The notes under the pieces: generated by a model | What the model saw: the letters and a program-made list of their open reading frames with translations, nothing else | Database searches by the model: none | What the model was told of the DNA's origin: nothing | DNA from: Martinezella rhizogenes | GTDB lineage: Bacteria > Pseudomonadota > Alphaproteobacteria > Rhizobiales > Rhizobiaceae | Direction: 5' to 3' | Assembly (NCBI RefSeq): GCF_007002745.1 | Contig: NZ_SGNY01000010.1 | Span: forward strand, 62,001 to 126,000 | DNA: 64,000 nt | Shown here: piece after piece, positions 34,588-42,767 of the stretch | Layout: each line of letters begins with the position of its first letter | Numbering within the stretch: position 1 is the first letter of the stretch | Translations under genes and position numbers: made by a program

Positions 34588-35480
34588 GCACAGTCATATC
34601 AAGCGAAGCCGGCAATTACGACCATTGGGCCTGGCTCTACAACCACACGCTTGGCCCGCGCTATAGCGAGCAGAAGATCGAGCCCCTGGCACGCGCGGTT
34701 CTTTCGCAACTGCCCGACGGCGCTTCGGTTCTCGATCTCTGCTGCGGAACGGGACATCTTGCAAAGCTGATGGCTGCGCGCGGATATGCCGTGACCGGGC
34801 TGGATGGTTCGCAGGACATGATAAACCATGCCCGCGGCAATGCGCCCGATCTTGAATTCGTTCTGGGGGACGCGAGGGATTTCACCTTTGAACAACCCTT
34901 TGACGGCGTGGTGTGCACCAGCGCATCGTTGAACCACATCCAGAATACCGAAGACCTGCAGAAGGTTTTTTCAAGCGTTCGCCGTTGCCTGAAGGATAAC
35001 GGAATTTTTGCTTTCGACATCAACCATCCCGGCCAGATGGTGCGCTACTGGCGCGATGTGCCGGCTGAGGGTGAACTCACCGACGATTATGCCTGGCTGA
35101 TCACGCCTCGATATAATTCACGGTCGAACGAGGGGTCCTTCACGGTTGAAATCCATACGAGGTCAAAAGAGGCGGGCTTCTCCCCGGTGGAGGCGGCATA
35201 CAGGCTGGCGGCCCGGCTGCTTTCCAATCGCCGGCGGCTCGCTCTCATCGCCCGCTTCGGCATTCCCGGAAAGAACTGGCAGCGTCACTCCGTGACCAAC
35301 CCTGTCTGGGGGCACAATCTGGAAACCGTGACCGAACTTCTCCGGGCATCGGGCTTTTCGGTGAAAATGCGAAGCACCGATGGCGGTCCGGTGACCGATG
35401 AGAGGGCGGTCTACTTCCTCTGCACGAAGATTGCCGGCGACAGCGCGGGGCAGGAAGTCACACAGGAGGCCGTCGAATGA
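34584..35480 (+). CDS. class I SAM-dependent methyltransferase
   Basis: 298 residues. Motif I VLDLCCGTGHLAKL near residue 48, the acidic strand-2 end TGLDGS, and VLGDARDF are standard for Rossmann-type methyltransferases. The C-terminal third is longer than a minimal domain. It starts inside the NRPS stop (ATGA) and ends inside the aminotransferase start (ATGA), so the three are translationally coupled. A natural role is N-methylation of the amine made after reductive release, giving the dimethylated ring nitrogen of a Dmaq group (inference). Confidence 0.88.
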   Translation: MSTVISSEAGNYDHWAWLYNHTLGPRYSEQKIEPLARAVLSQLPDGASVLDLCCGTGHLAKLMAARGYAVTGLDGSQDMINHARGNAPDLEFVLGDARDFTFEQPFDGVVCTSASLNHIQNTEDLQKVFSSVRRCLKDNGIFAFDINHPGQMVRYWRDVPAEGELTDDYAWLITPRYNSRSNEGSFTVEIHTRSKEAGFSPVEAAYRLAARLLSNRRRLALIARFGIPGKNWQRHSVTNPVWGHNLETVTELLRASGFSVKMRSTDGGPVTDERAVYFLCTKIAGDSAGQEVTQEAVE

Positions 35481-36952
35481 ATATTCACAACAATCCCGGC
35501 CCAGCGGCTGCCCCCGCGACCGACCCTGTCACCACAATCGTTGCCAGCTTCAATCTCAAGACACCGGGTTCGAAGCGCGCCGCCGCCTATAACCGGGATT
35601 TCCTTTCGGACAAGAGCTCGATCGGCCTTCCCTTCACGATGCAAACCAAAGAGGCCCTGTATCCCATCGTCGCCACCCACGCGGAAGGCGCCTATTTGCA
35701 GGACATCGACAACAACAGATATGTCGATATTCTCATGGGCCTCGGCACCAATCTCTTCGGCCATAATCCGTCCTTTATCCGCACGGCAATCGAAGCGCAG
35801 CTGGCCAAGGGCTTTGCACTTGGGCCGCAATCGGATCTGGCCGGCGAGACCGCGGAACTGTTTTGCCGCATCACCGGAAAAGACCGCGTCACATTCAGCA
35901 ATACCGGCACCGAAGCCGTGCAGACGGCCATGCGCATAGCCCGTGCCGCAACGGGGCGCGACAAGATCGTGCTGTTCACAGGTTCGTATCACGGCCACTC
36001 CGACCCTGCCCTGCATAAGGCGACCAAACTTGAATATATCCGCAGGGGCGCGTTGCTGCGGTCTCATCCGGCATGGCTGGTGGCGCTGAAGCCGCTCCTG
36101 AGACGCATGGTGCTGACGAAAGCAGTTCCCGGCTTTTCGGGCGTCGCCCCTTCCTCCGCCCGCGATATCGTGCTGCTTGAATACGGCAATCCCCGTTCCA
36201 TCGATTATATCAGGCGTCACGGCGAAAGCCTTGCCGGCGTGCTCGTCGAGCCCGTTCAAAGCCGGAACCCGGAACTGCAGCCGCGCGAGTTTCTGCATGA
36301 ATTGCGAAGCGTGACCGAAAAGACCGGAAGCGCGCTGATATTCGACGAGATGATCACCGGCTTCCGCGTCGCACCCGGCGGCGCGCAGTCCCATTTCGGC
36401 ATAGATGCTGATATTGCCACCTATGGCAAAATCGCCGGCGGCGGGTTGCCGCTGTCGCTCATCGCCGGCAAGGGGCGGTTCATGGATTTCGTCGATGGCG
36501 GAGCATGGGCTTACGGCGACAGCTCCTTCCCGAAAGTGGCCCCGACATTTTTTGCCGGAACCTATTGCCGCCATCCGCTGGCGCTCGCAGCCGCAAAGGC
36601 GGTTGCGACGCGGTTGCTGGAAGACGGACCGGCCCTGCAAGAAAGCCTCAACGCCAGGACCCAGGCATTCGTGGAACGGCTGAACGGCACGCTCAAAGAT
36701 GCGGGGTTGCCCGTTGCGTTCATGAGCTTCGGTTCGTTCTTTGCCATATCCGCTGCCCGCAGCCGCATCTCACCGCAGGCTGTCACCATGCTTTCCTTCC
36801 TTCTTCTGACCTCCGGCGTTCACCTTCGTGCCGGAGACCGCGGCGGTTTTCTCTCAACCGCCCACAGCGATGACGACATTACCTTTGTTCACGACGCTGT
36901 TCTGCAAGGCCTGACGGCTCTGGCGGACCACCGTCTTCTCGACAGACATTGA
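35477..36952 (+). CDS. class III PLP-dependent aminotransferase
   Basis: 491 residues, glutamate-1-semialdehyde aminomutase-like. The PLP phosphate region reads NTGTEAVQTAMR; GSYHGHSD follows; the cofactor aspartate is in LIFDEMITGF near 290; the Schiff-base lysine is in YGKIAGGGLPLS near 318. Such enzymes occur in NRPS/PKS clusters to aminate aldehydes. Next to a reductase-terminated NRPS with an aromatic code and a methyltransferase, it most likely turns the released amino aldehyde into a 1,2-diamine (inference). Confidence 0.9.
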   Translation: MNIHNNPGPAAAPATDPVTTIVASFNLKTPGSKRAAAYNRDFLSDKSSIGLPFTMQTKEALYPIVATHAEGAYLQDIDNNRYVDILMGLGTNLFGHNPSFIRTAIEAQLAKGFALGPQSDLAGETAELFCRITGKDRVTFSNTGTEAVQTAMRIARAATGRDKIVLFTGSYHGHSDPALHKATKLEYIRRGALLRSHPAWLVALKPLLRRMVLTKAVPGFSGVAPSSARDIVLLEYGNPRSIDYIRRHGESLAGVLVEPVQSRNPELQPREFLHELRSVTEKTGSALIFDEMITGFRVAPGGAQSHFGIDADIATYGKIAGGGLPLSLIAGKGRFMDFVDGGAWAYGDSSFPKVAPTFFAGTYCRHPLALAAAKAVATRLLEDGPALQESLNARTQAFVERLNGTLKDAGLPVAFMSFGSFFAISAARSRISPQAVTMLSFLLLTSGVHLRAGDRGGFLSTAHSDDDITFVHDAVLQGLTALADHRLLDRH

Positions 36953-36966
36953 TCGGAGTGACCACC

Positions 36967-37206
36967 ATGAATTCCCAGACCCCGGCTGAAGACCTGCACT
37001 ACAACGTCGTGATCAGCGACGAGGAGCGATATTCGATATGGCCGGTCTACAAGGCGGTCCCGACAGGTTGGCGACCGAGCGGCTTTTCCGGATCGAAGCA
37101 GGCGTGCCTCGATCATATCGAGGTGGAGTGGACCGACATGCGCCCCTTGAGTTTGCGGCGGCTGATGGACGGCGAGGCCGTAAACACAACCAGCGTGCAA
37201 GAATAG
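36967..37206 (+). CDS. MbtH-like protein
   Basis: 79 residues, small chaperone that binds and activates NRPS adenylation domains. Nearly all the family signature is present: S-x-WPVYKAVPTGW, then CLDHI and WTDMRPLSL. ATG 36967 has GGAG 8 nt upstream; a TTG at 36949 is less likely. The only such gene in the window, so it may serve several A domains here. Confidence 0.93.
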   Translation: MNSQTPAEDLHYNVVISDEERYSIWPVYKAVPTGWRPSGFSGSKQACLDHIEVEWTDMRPLSLRRLMDGEAVNTTSVQE

Positions 37207-37217
37207 GACGTGACCCC

Positions 37218-37736
37218 ATGGACGACCAACCATGGCCAAGCCCGGTGCCCCGCGAGGACGCCGGACCGGACAGGGACTGGCTTGCGCAGGATGCCATTCT
37301 TGATCTGCTCCTGCCGGAGGCACTGGTACCGGTAATAGTGCCGGAAGAACACGAAAGAGCCCGCCTGCAGCACATCATCTGCGAGGCCCTCGAAGCGTTC
37401 ACGCTGCATCATTCCGAATGCCGCGCGCGCATCGCCGCGCTTCTGGGCAACATGGAAAAGCCGATGTCCGACCCCGGCGTCGTGGATATCAGCGGCCTGC
37501 CGCTGACGTCCTTTCACGCCAATGACTATGACCGGTATTTCCGCGTGAACCGCATTACCACCGCCCAGCCCGCCCATGTTCTGCTGCGCAGCTTCCTGCA
37601 GGTCGCGCTGTCGGTTACCGATCTTTTCTGCCGGGCGCCACACCTGTCGGAAAAGGCCGCTAAAGCCCAGTTTGATGGTTTTAAGGTTCATGCAAGGCTT
37701 CTTGCAAGGTGCTTTGGCGTGGAGTGTGCAAGATGA
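37218..37736 (+). CDS. unrecognised siderophore-cluster protein
   Basis: 172 residues from ATG 37218, 11 nt after MbtH; the frame is open farther upstream but overlaps mbtH. I do not recognise a family. The first ~30 residues are Pro/Asp-rich, the rest probably helical with several Leu/Ala-rich stretches (LQHIICEALEAF, VLLRSFLQVALSV). Notable residues are His in TLHHSEC and SFHANDYDRYF and Cys in LFCRAP, ARCFG and GVECAR. No signal peptide or membrane helix. It is coupled by ATGA to the next unknown gene; the two may form a complex. A tailoring role such as aromatic hydroxylation to DOPA is possible but only by position. Confidence 0.75.
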   Translation: MDDQPWPSPVPREDAGPDRDWLAQDAILDLLLPEALVPVIVPEEHERARLQHIICEALEAFTLHHSECRARIAALLGNMEKPMSDPGVVDISGLPLTSFHANDYDRYFRVNRITTAQPAHVLLRSFLQVALSVTDLFCRAPHLSEKAAKAQFDGFKVHARLLARCFGVECAR

Positions 37737-38296
37737 CCATTGCTTCCCCCTCGCCTTCCCGGATCTGGCGCGAATTCCACTGGGCGTTTTTCATGAACGT
37801 GCAGGGGCTGGTTCTGTGCCTTCGTCGTTTCAATATGCAGGTGCATGAGGGCAACCATGCCGAAGCGGACGGGGAATTGCGGGCCGCCGCGGTGCTTCTG
37901 CGCACATCTGCCAGCTCCATGGACCTCGCCGCCAGCTTCAGCAAGGCGGATTACGAAAATACCATCCGCGTCTCCATGACGCCGCCATCTGTCGAATCCG
38001 ATGATTTCAGCGGGCTGATGTCGTTTGATCACGCCGTCCTCATTCAGGTCTGGCGTGAAATGAAGGACGTGTTCGCCACCCTGCCGGTCGAACTCCATGA
38101 CGCACATGCGGAATTCGTCGCAGCCTACAAATATCTGGCGGAAGGGCATGTCGGCGTCTGCTCACGTTTCGTCGGCTCCGACGCCGGAAGCCTGCGATAC
38201 GGCGACCGGAAGGCAATCGATACGCTCCAGCGTTTCGAACGCGGTCGCCTCGGCATGATCGATCCGCCCAAAAAAGGCTGCCCGTTCCACAAGTAA
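37733..38296 (+). CDS. unrecognised His-rich helical protein of the siderophore cluster
   Basis: 187 residues; ATG overlaps the previous stop. No family recognised with confidence. Predicted mostly helical, with an uncommon number of His: FHWAF, VHEGNH, SFDHAV, LHDAH and a C-terminal GCPFHK. YENTIRVSMTPP followed by SGLMSFDH recalls the helical haem oxygenases of the tryptophan-dioxygenase/tyrosine-hydroxylase type, but I cannot confirm that. Such an enzyme is what an L-DOPA-derived siderophore needs, and no other tyrosine hydroxylase is visible here. The Cys-Pro near the C-terminus could be haem-regulatory or chance. Confidence 0.75.
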   Translation: MTIASPSPSRIWREFHWAFFMNVQGLVLCLRRFNMQVHEGNHAEADGELRAAAVLLRTSASSMDLAASFSKADYENTIRVSMTPPSVESDDFSGLMSFDHAVLIQVWREMKDVFATLPVELHDAHAEFVAAYKYLAEGHVGVCSRFVGSDAGSLRYGDRKAIDTLQRFERGRLGMIDPPKKGCPFHK

Positions 38297-38333
38297 CGTG
38301 CGTGTTCAATTTCTAATCCAGCGAGAACTGCAT

Positions 38334-41300
38334 ATGTCCGACTATACCAGCGCTTCAAACCAGGATCGGAACGCCTTTAGGGTCGCCGTCATCGGTATGG
38401 CAGGCCGCTTTCCGGGAGCCTCCGACATTGAGAGCTTCTGGGATAATCTGGTTCATGGCCGGGAGTCGGTCAAGGAATGGACCGACGAGGAACTAATCGC
38501 ACTGGGTGTGCCGCCCGAGCAGCTTGTCGATCCGGATTTCGTGCGGGCTTCAGCGCCGCTGGAGGGCGCCGACCAGTTTGACGCTGAATTTTTCGGCTAC
38601 AGCCCCAGCGAGGCGGAAATTCTCGATCCGCAGCAGCGGCTGTTCCTCGAATGCGCCTGGGCGGCGCTGGAGCGCGCCGGATATCAGGGCGACACTTTCG
38701 ACGGTTCCATCGGCGTCTATGCCTCGAGCGGCTTCAATACCTATCTTCTGAACCTGCACGCCAATGCTGCGGTGCGCCAATCGATCAGCCCCTTTGAACT
38801 GTTCGTCGCCAACGACAAGGATTTTCTGGCGACGCGCACGGCTTACAAGCTCAATCTGCGCGGACCGGCCATGACGGTGCAGACGGCCTGCTCTTCATCA
38901 CTTGTTTCCATCCATGTCGCGGCCCAGAGCCTCATTGCAGGCGAATGCGATATTGCGCTTGCGGGCGGCGTGACGGTTTCCCGTTCGCACGGATATGTAG
39001 CGCGCGAAGGCGGAATATTGTCTCCTGACGGGCATTGCCGGGCATTCGATGCGGATGCCGCCGGAACCGTTCCCGGCAGCGGCGTCGGCGTTGTCGTGCT
39101 CAAGCGCCTTGAAGATGCGCTTGCAGACGGCGACACGATCGATGCCGTCATCATCGGTTCGGCCATCAACAATGACGGCGCGCTGAAGGCGAGCTTTACC
39201 GCGCCGCAGGTGGACAGCCAGGCCATGGTCATAAGCGAGGCCCACGCCGCCGCAGGAATATCGGCCGATTCCATCGGTTATATCGAAGCGCATGGCACGG
39301 GAACATCGCTGGGTGACCCCATCGAGATCGCAGCGCTGACGCAGGCCTTTCGCAAGACGACGACGCGCACCGGATATTGCGCCATCGGCTCCGTGAAAAC
39401 CAATATCGGCCACCTCGATACGGCCGCAGGCATTGCAGGCTTCATCAAGACCGTGCTTTGCCTCAAGCACGGCAGAATTCCCGCAAGTCTTCATTTCAAA
39501 CAGGCAAACGCAAAGATCGACTTCCCGGCGAGCCCCTTTGCGGTCAATACGGCCCTGCGAGACTGGGATGCGGTGGAAAGCCCCCGGAGAGCCGGCATCA
39601 GTTCTCTCGGTATCGGCGGAACGAATGCGCATCTGGTGCTGGAAGAGGCACCAACCGACGCAGGCGCGCGCGCCAAGACGCAACCGGCATCGCCGCAGCT
39701 TCTGGTTTTTTCGGCGCGCAATGATGCAGCGCTCTCGGCACTGCTTTCGGCACAGGCGAAAGCGTTCGAGGCGAACCCGGAACTTGCGATCAACGACGTT
39801 GCCTTCACGCTGCGTCAGGGCCGGAAGGCTTTCAGCCATCGCCAGTCGCTGGTTGCGGATGATCTGGCGTCAGCCGCAACGGAACTGCACCGTCTTGCCG
39901 CGCAAAAACCATCCATTGCCGGCGGCACGCCGTCCGCGGTTTTCCTGTTTCCCGGACAGGGAAGCCAATATGCCGGAATGGGCAAGGATCTCTACGAGCG
40001 GGTGGAGCTTTTCCGTGCGCCTTTCGATGCCTGCGCGGATCGTCTTTCCAAGATCATGCAACGCGATTTCCGCGCTGATCTCTTTGCCGGACATGAGGAT
40101 ATCCATAATACGGATTTTGCCCAGCCGGCGCTGTTTGCCGTGGAATATGCCCTTGCAAAGGCATGGATGGCGCGGGGTGTGATACCGCAGGCGCTCCATG
40201 GCCACAGCATCGGCGAATATGTGGCTACCTGCCTGGCGGGCGTCTTCGATCTGGATACGGCACTTTCGCTTGTGGTGGCGCGCGGCCGGTTGATGCAACA
40301 GGCCGCCCCCGGTGCAATGCTTGCGGTCGTTCATCCCGACGCGCCGATCGACCGCTGGCTTAACGCGGACATCGCCCTGGCGGCCAGCAACGCGCCGGGC
40401 CTCAGCGTCGTTTCAGGCAGCACGGACGCCATCGCAAGGCTTGAAACGGAACTCAAACAGGCGCGTTACGTGACGCGGCGGCTGAAGACCGGACATGCGT
40501 TTCACTCGCCGATGATGGCGCAGGCCGCAGCGCGCTATCTGGAGGAACTGCGAAATGTCAGGCTTTCCCCGCCATCCATTGCGATGATCTCCAATGTGAC
40601 GGGAACCTGGCTGAGCGCCTCGCAGGCGACGGACCCGAATTACTGGGCCAGACATCTGGAACAGACCGTGCGTTTCGACGAGGGGATGCGAACCCTTCTC
40701 GGCATCGACAATACAGTCTTCATCGAGGTCGGACCCGGCTCGGCACTGTCGGGTCTCGTAAGCGAACAGGCTATCGCGGAAGACCGGATCATACCGTGCC
40801 TTGGCCGTGCCAGACCGGAAAACGAGACGGGCCAGTACCTTGCCGCACTGGGACAATACTGGCGGACCGGAGGCCATCTCGACTGGCAGGCCGTATCGGC
40901 TGAAGGCGGCCGCGTGCCACTCGCTACCTATCCGTTCCAGGGGCAGCGTTACTGGATTTCCGCCCAGACGGCAGAAAATCACGCGCCCGTCTCCACCGCC
41001 GTCGACAGCGCCAGAATCTACCGTCCGACATGGCAGCGCCTGCCGCCGGCAACCCCGGCAGATTGCAGAAACCGCCGTGTCCTGATCCTTAATGAAGGAC
41101 GCATCGGCAAATCCCTCGCCGCACGGCTGGAAGGCGCCGGCGCTCAGGCCTATCGCGCCATTGAAGGCGACAGGTTCGACGAGTGCGATTTCCGCTGCTT
41201 CAGCCTTGCCGGACATTCCGCAGCGGATTTTGCCCGGCTGCTCGATACCCTGGGCGAACGCGGGGCTCTGCCACAGGACATCCTATATCTCTGGCCGCTG

Positions 41301-42767
41301 AATCCCGGCCGACGGGACGAGGTTACGACCCTGCTCAATCTCGTGCGGGCGCTCACCGCACAGGGGCACAAAAGCAATCTGACGCTGGTGACCAATGGCG
41401 CAACGGATGTCACCGGCCTGGAAAATCTCGACGAGCTGCAGTCTCAGTTGCCGGGCATCCTGAAGGTTGCGGGCCAGGAATATGAAGACCTGACCTGCAG
41501 GCACATCGATATCATGGTGGCGCAGGACATGGCGGATCAGGCGATTGCGGACCGCCTTCTGGCGGAATTCAACGGAAGCGGCCCGGTGGTCGCCATAAGG
41601 GGGCCACATCGCTGGTCGCATGGATTTGCGCCGCTCGACCTGCCTGAACCGCAGGCAGCCGCCCGCCTGAAGAAAAACGGCATTTATGTCGTGATCGGCA
41701 ATATCGCCGAAGGTGTCGGCACTGCCTGGCTGGATCATCTGGCGAAAATATCCTGCACACGCCTGTCCGTGCTCCAATCCATCAAGGATGCGGAGACCGC
41801 CATTCGGTTGGATGCAGCTATCGATACGCGCCGGATCGACTGCAATGATCCTGCTGCCATCGGCGCGGCACTCGATGAGGTGGTGTCGAAGCATGGCCGG
41901 ATCGACGGAATTTTTCTGAGCATGCCTCAGGCGAACCGGCAGGCGGCAGCGCCGCTCTCAATGATGGACGACACGCATCTCAGTTACAATGAAGCGGTTC
42001 GCATCGCGCCGCTGCAGGCGCTCATAAAGGCGATGGAGCAACGGCGGGCAGGTTTCTGCTGCATCCAGTCATCGCTCGCAACCGTCATCGGCGGTGTGGG
42101 CTTGGCCGCCTATACATCGGGATATCAGGCGGTGGAGCTGCTTGTGGCTGCCCAGTCGCGCAGCGCGAGAATGCCCTGGTTCGCCATTGGTTATCCACTC
42201 ATCGATGTGCTGGCCGCCGGCAAACGTTCCTCGCTCGACACCAACGCCTATGCGGTTGCCTCTGATGATGCCTGGGACCTGACGAGAAGGATCATCGAGA
42301 ACGGCATTACCGGCACAACGATGCTTTCGCGCAGCGACATCACCGTTGCACCGACGGCAGTCAAGAAGGCGCAGCTGTCGAAAGCGGCTGTTTCGGGCCG
42401 TGCAAGGCCGGCGATGTCCACACCCTTCATCGCCCCGCGCACCCACACCGAAACCACAGTCGCGGGCATTTTCGAAGAACTGATCGGCGTGAGCGGGATC
42501 GGCGTCGATGACGGGTTTTATGAGCTGGGCGGCCACTCGCTTCTGGCCATCCGCGTTGTCGCCAAGCTCAGGGAAACATTCCCGGTCAAGATCGAAATGC
42601 GCGAACTCCTCTTCGAAAACCCGACGGTCGCCCGCGTGGCGAGCATGATTACCGCCCATATGCCTGATGAAGGCGACCTGGACGAGATGGCAGCGCTGTT
42701 GATGGAAATCGAAAGCCTTTCCGACAGTGAAGTCCAGAGCGCGCTTGGAGGAGCAGAAGCACGATGA
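38334..42767 (+). CDS. type I polyketide synthase (KS-AT-degenerate KR-ACP)
   Basis: 1477 residues from ATG 38334; a GTG 12 codons upstream is less likely because the KS N-terminus (FRVAVIGMAGRFPGA) already begins near residue 14. The KS is canonical: TACSSSL near 185, EAHGTGTSLGDP near 320, SVKTNIGH. The AT has GHSIGE near 622 and HAFH near 720 (malonyl type). The region about 1030-1330 has KR architecture, but the cofactor loop is GNIAEGVGTAWL rather than GGxGGLG, and the YxxxN motif reads YTSGY, so reduction is probably lost and a beta-ketone kept. ACP Ser near 1402 (LGGHSLLA). Its stop overlaps the next NRPS start (ATGA). Confidence 0.94.
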   Translation: MSDYTSASNQDRNAFRVAVIGMAGRFPGASDIESFWDNLVHGRESVKEWTDEELIALGVPPEQLVDPDFVRASAPLEGADQFDAEFFGYSPSEAEILDPQQRLFLECAWAALERAGYQGDTFDGSIGVYASSGFNTYLLNLHANAAVRQSISPFELFVANDKDFLATRTAYKLNLRGPAMTVQTACSSSLVSIHVAAQSLIAGECDIALAGGVTVSRSHGYVAREGGILSPDGHCRAFDADAAGTVPGSGVGVVVLKRLEDALADGDTIDAVIIGSAINNDGALKASFTAPQVDSQAMVISEAHAAAGISADSIGYIEAHGTGTSLGDPIEIAALTQAFRKTTTRTGYCAIGSVKTNIGHLDTAAGIAGFIKTVLCLKHGRIPASLHFKQANAKIDFPASPFAVNTALRDWDAVESPRRAGISSLGIGGTNAHLVLEEAPTDAGARAKTQPASPQLLVFSARNDAALSALLSAQAKAFEANPELAINDVAFTLRQGRKAFSHRQSLVADDLASAATELHRLAAQKPSIAGGTPSAVFLFPGQGSQYAGMGKDLYERVELFRAPFDACADRLSKIMQRDFRADLFAGHEDIHNTDFAQPALFAVEYALAKAWMARGVIPQALHGHSIGEYVATCLAGVFDLDTALSLVVARGRLMQQAAPGAMLAVVHPDAPIDRWLNADIALAASNAPGLSVVSGSTDAIARLETELKQARYVTRRLKTGHAFHSPMMAQAAARYLEELRNVRLSPPSIAMISNVTGTWLSASQATDPNYWARHLEQTVRFDEGMRTLLGIDNTVFIEVGPGSALSGLVSEQAIAEDRIIPCLGRARPENETGQYLAALGQYWRTGGHLDWQAVSAEGGRVPLATYPFQGQRYWISAQTAENHAPVSTAVDSARIYRPTWQRLPPATPADCRNRRVLILNEGRIGKSLAARLEGAGAQAYRAIEGDRFDECDFRCFSLAGHSAADFARLLDTLGERGALPQDILYLWPLNPGRRDEVTTLLNLVRALTAQGHKSNLTLVTNGATDVTGLENLDELQSQLPGILKVAGQEYEDLTCRHIDIMVAQDMADQAIADRLLAEFNGSGPVVAIRGPHRWSHGFAPLDLPEPQAAARLKKNGIYVVIGNIAEGVGTAWLDHLAKISCTRLSVLQSIKDAETAIRLDAAIDTRRIDCNDPAAIGAALDEVVSKHGRIDGIFLSMPQANRQAAAPLSMMDDTHLSYNEAVRIAPLQALIKAMEQRRAGFCCIQSSLATVIGGVGLAAYTSGYQAVELLVAAQSRSARMPWFAIGYPLIDVLAAGKRSSLDTNAYAVASDDAWDLTRRIIENGITGTTMLSRSDITVAPTAVKKAQLSKAAVSGRARPAMSTPFIAPRTHTETTVAGIFEELIGVSGIGVDDGFYELGGHSLLAIRVVAKLRETFPVKIEMRELLFENPTVARVASMITAHMPDEGDLDEMAALLMEIESLSDSEVQSALGGAEAR

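Noticed and set aside
37218..38296. The two unknown genes as one protein split by a frameshift
   Set aside because: Each has its own start with an ATGA overlap like other gene pairs in the operon, and the junction is not in a repeat; not fully excluded.
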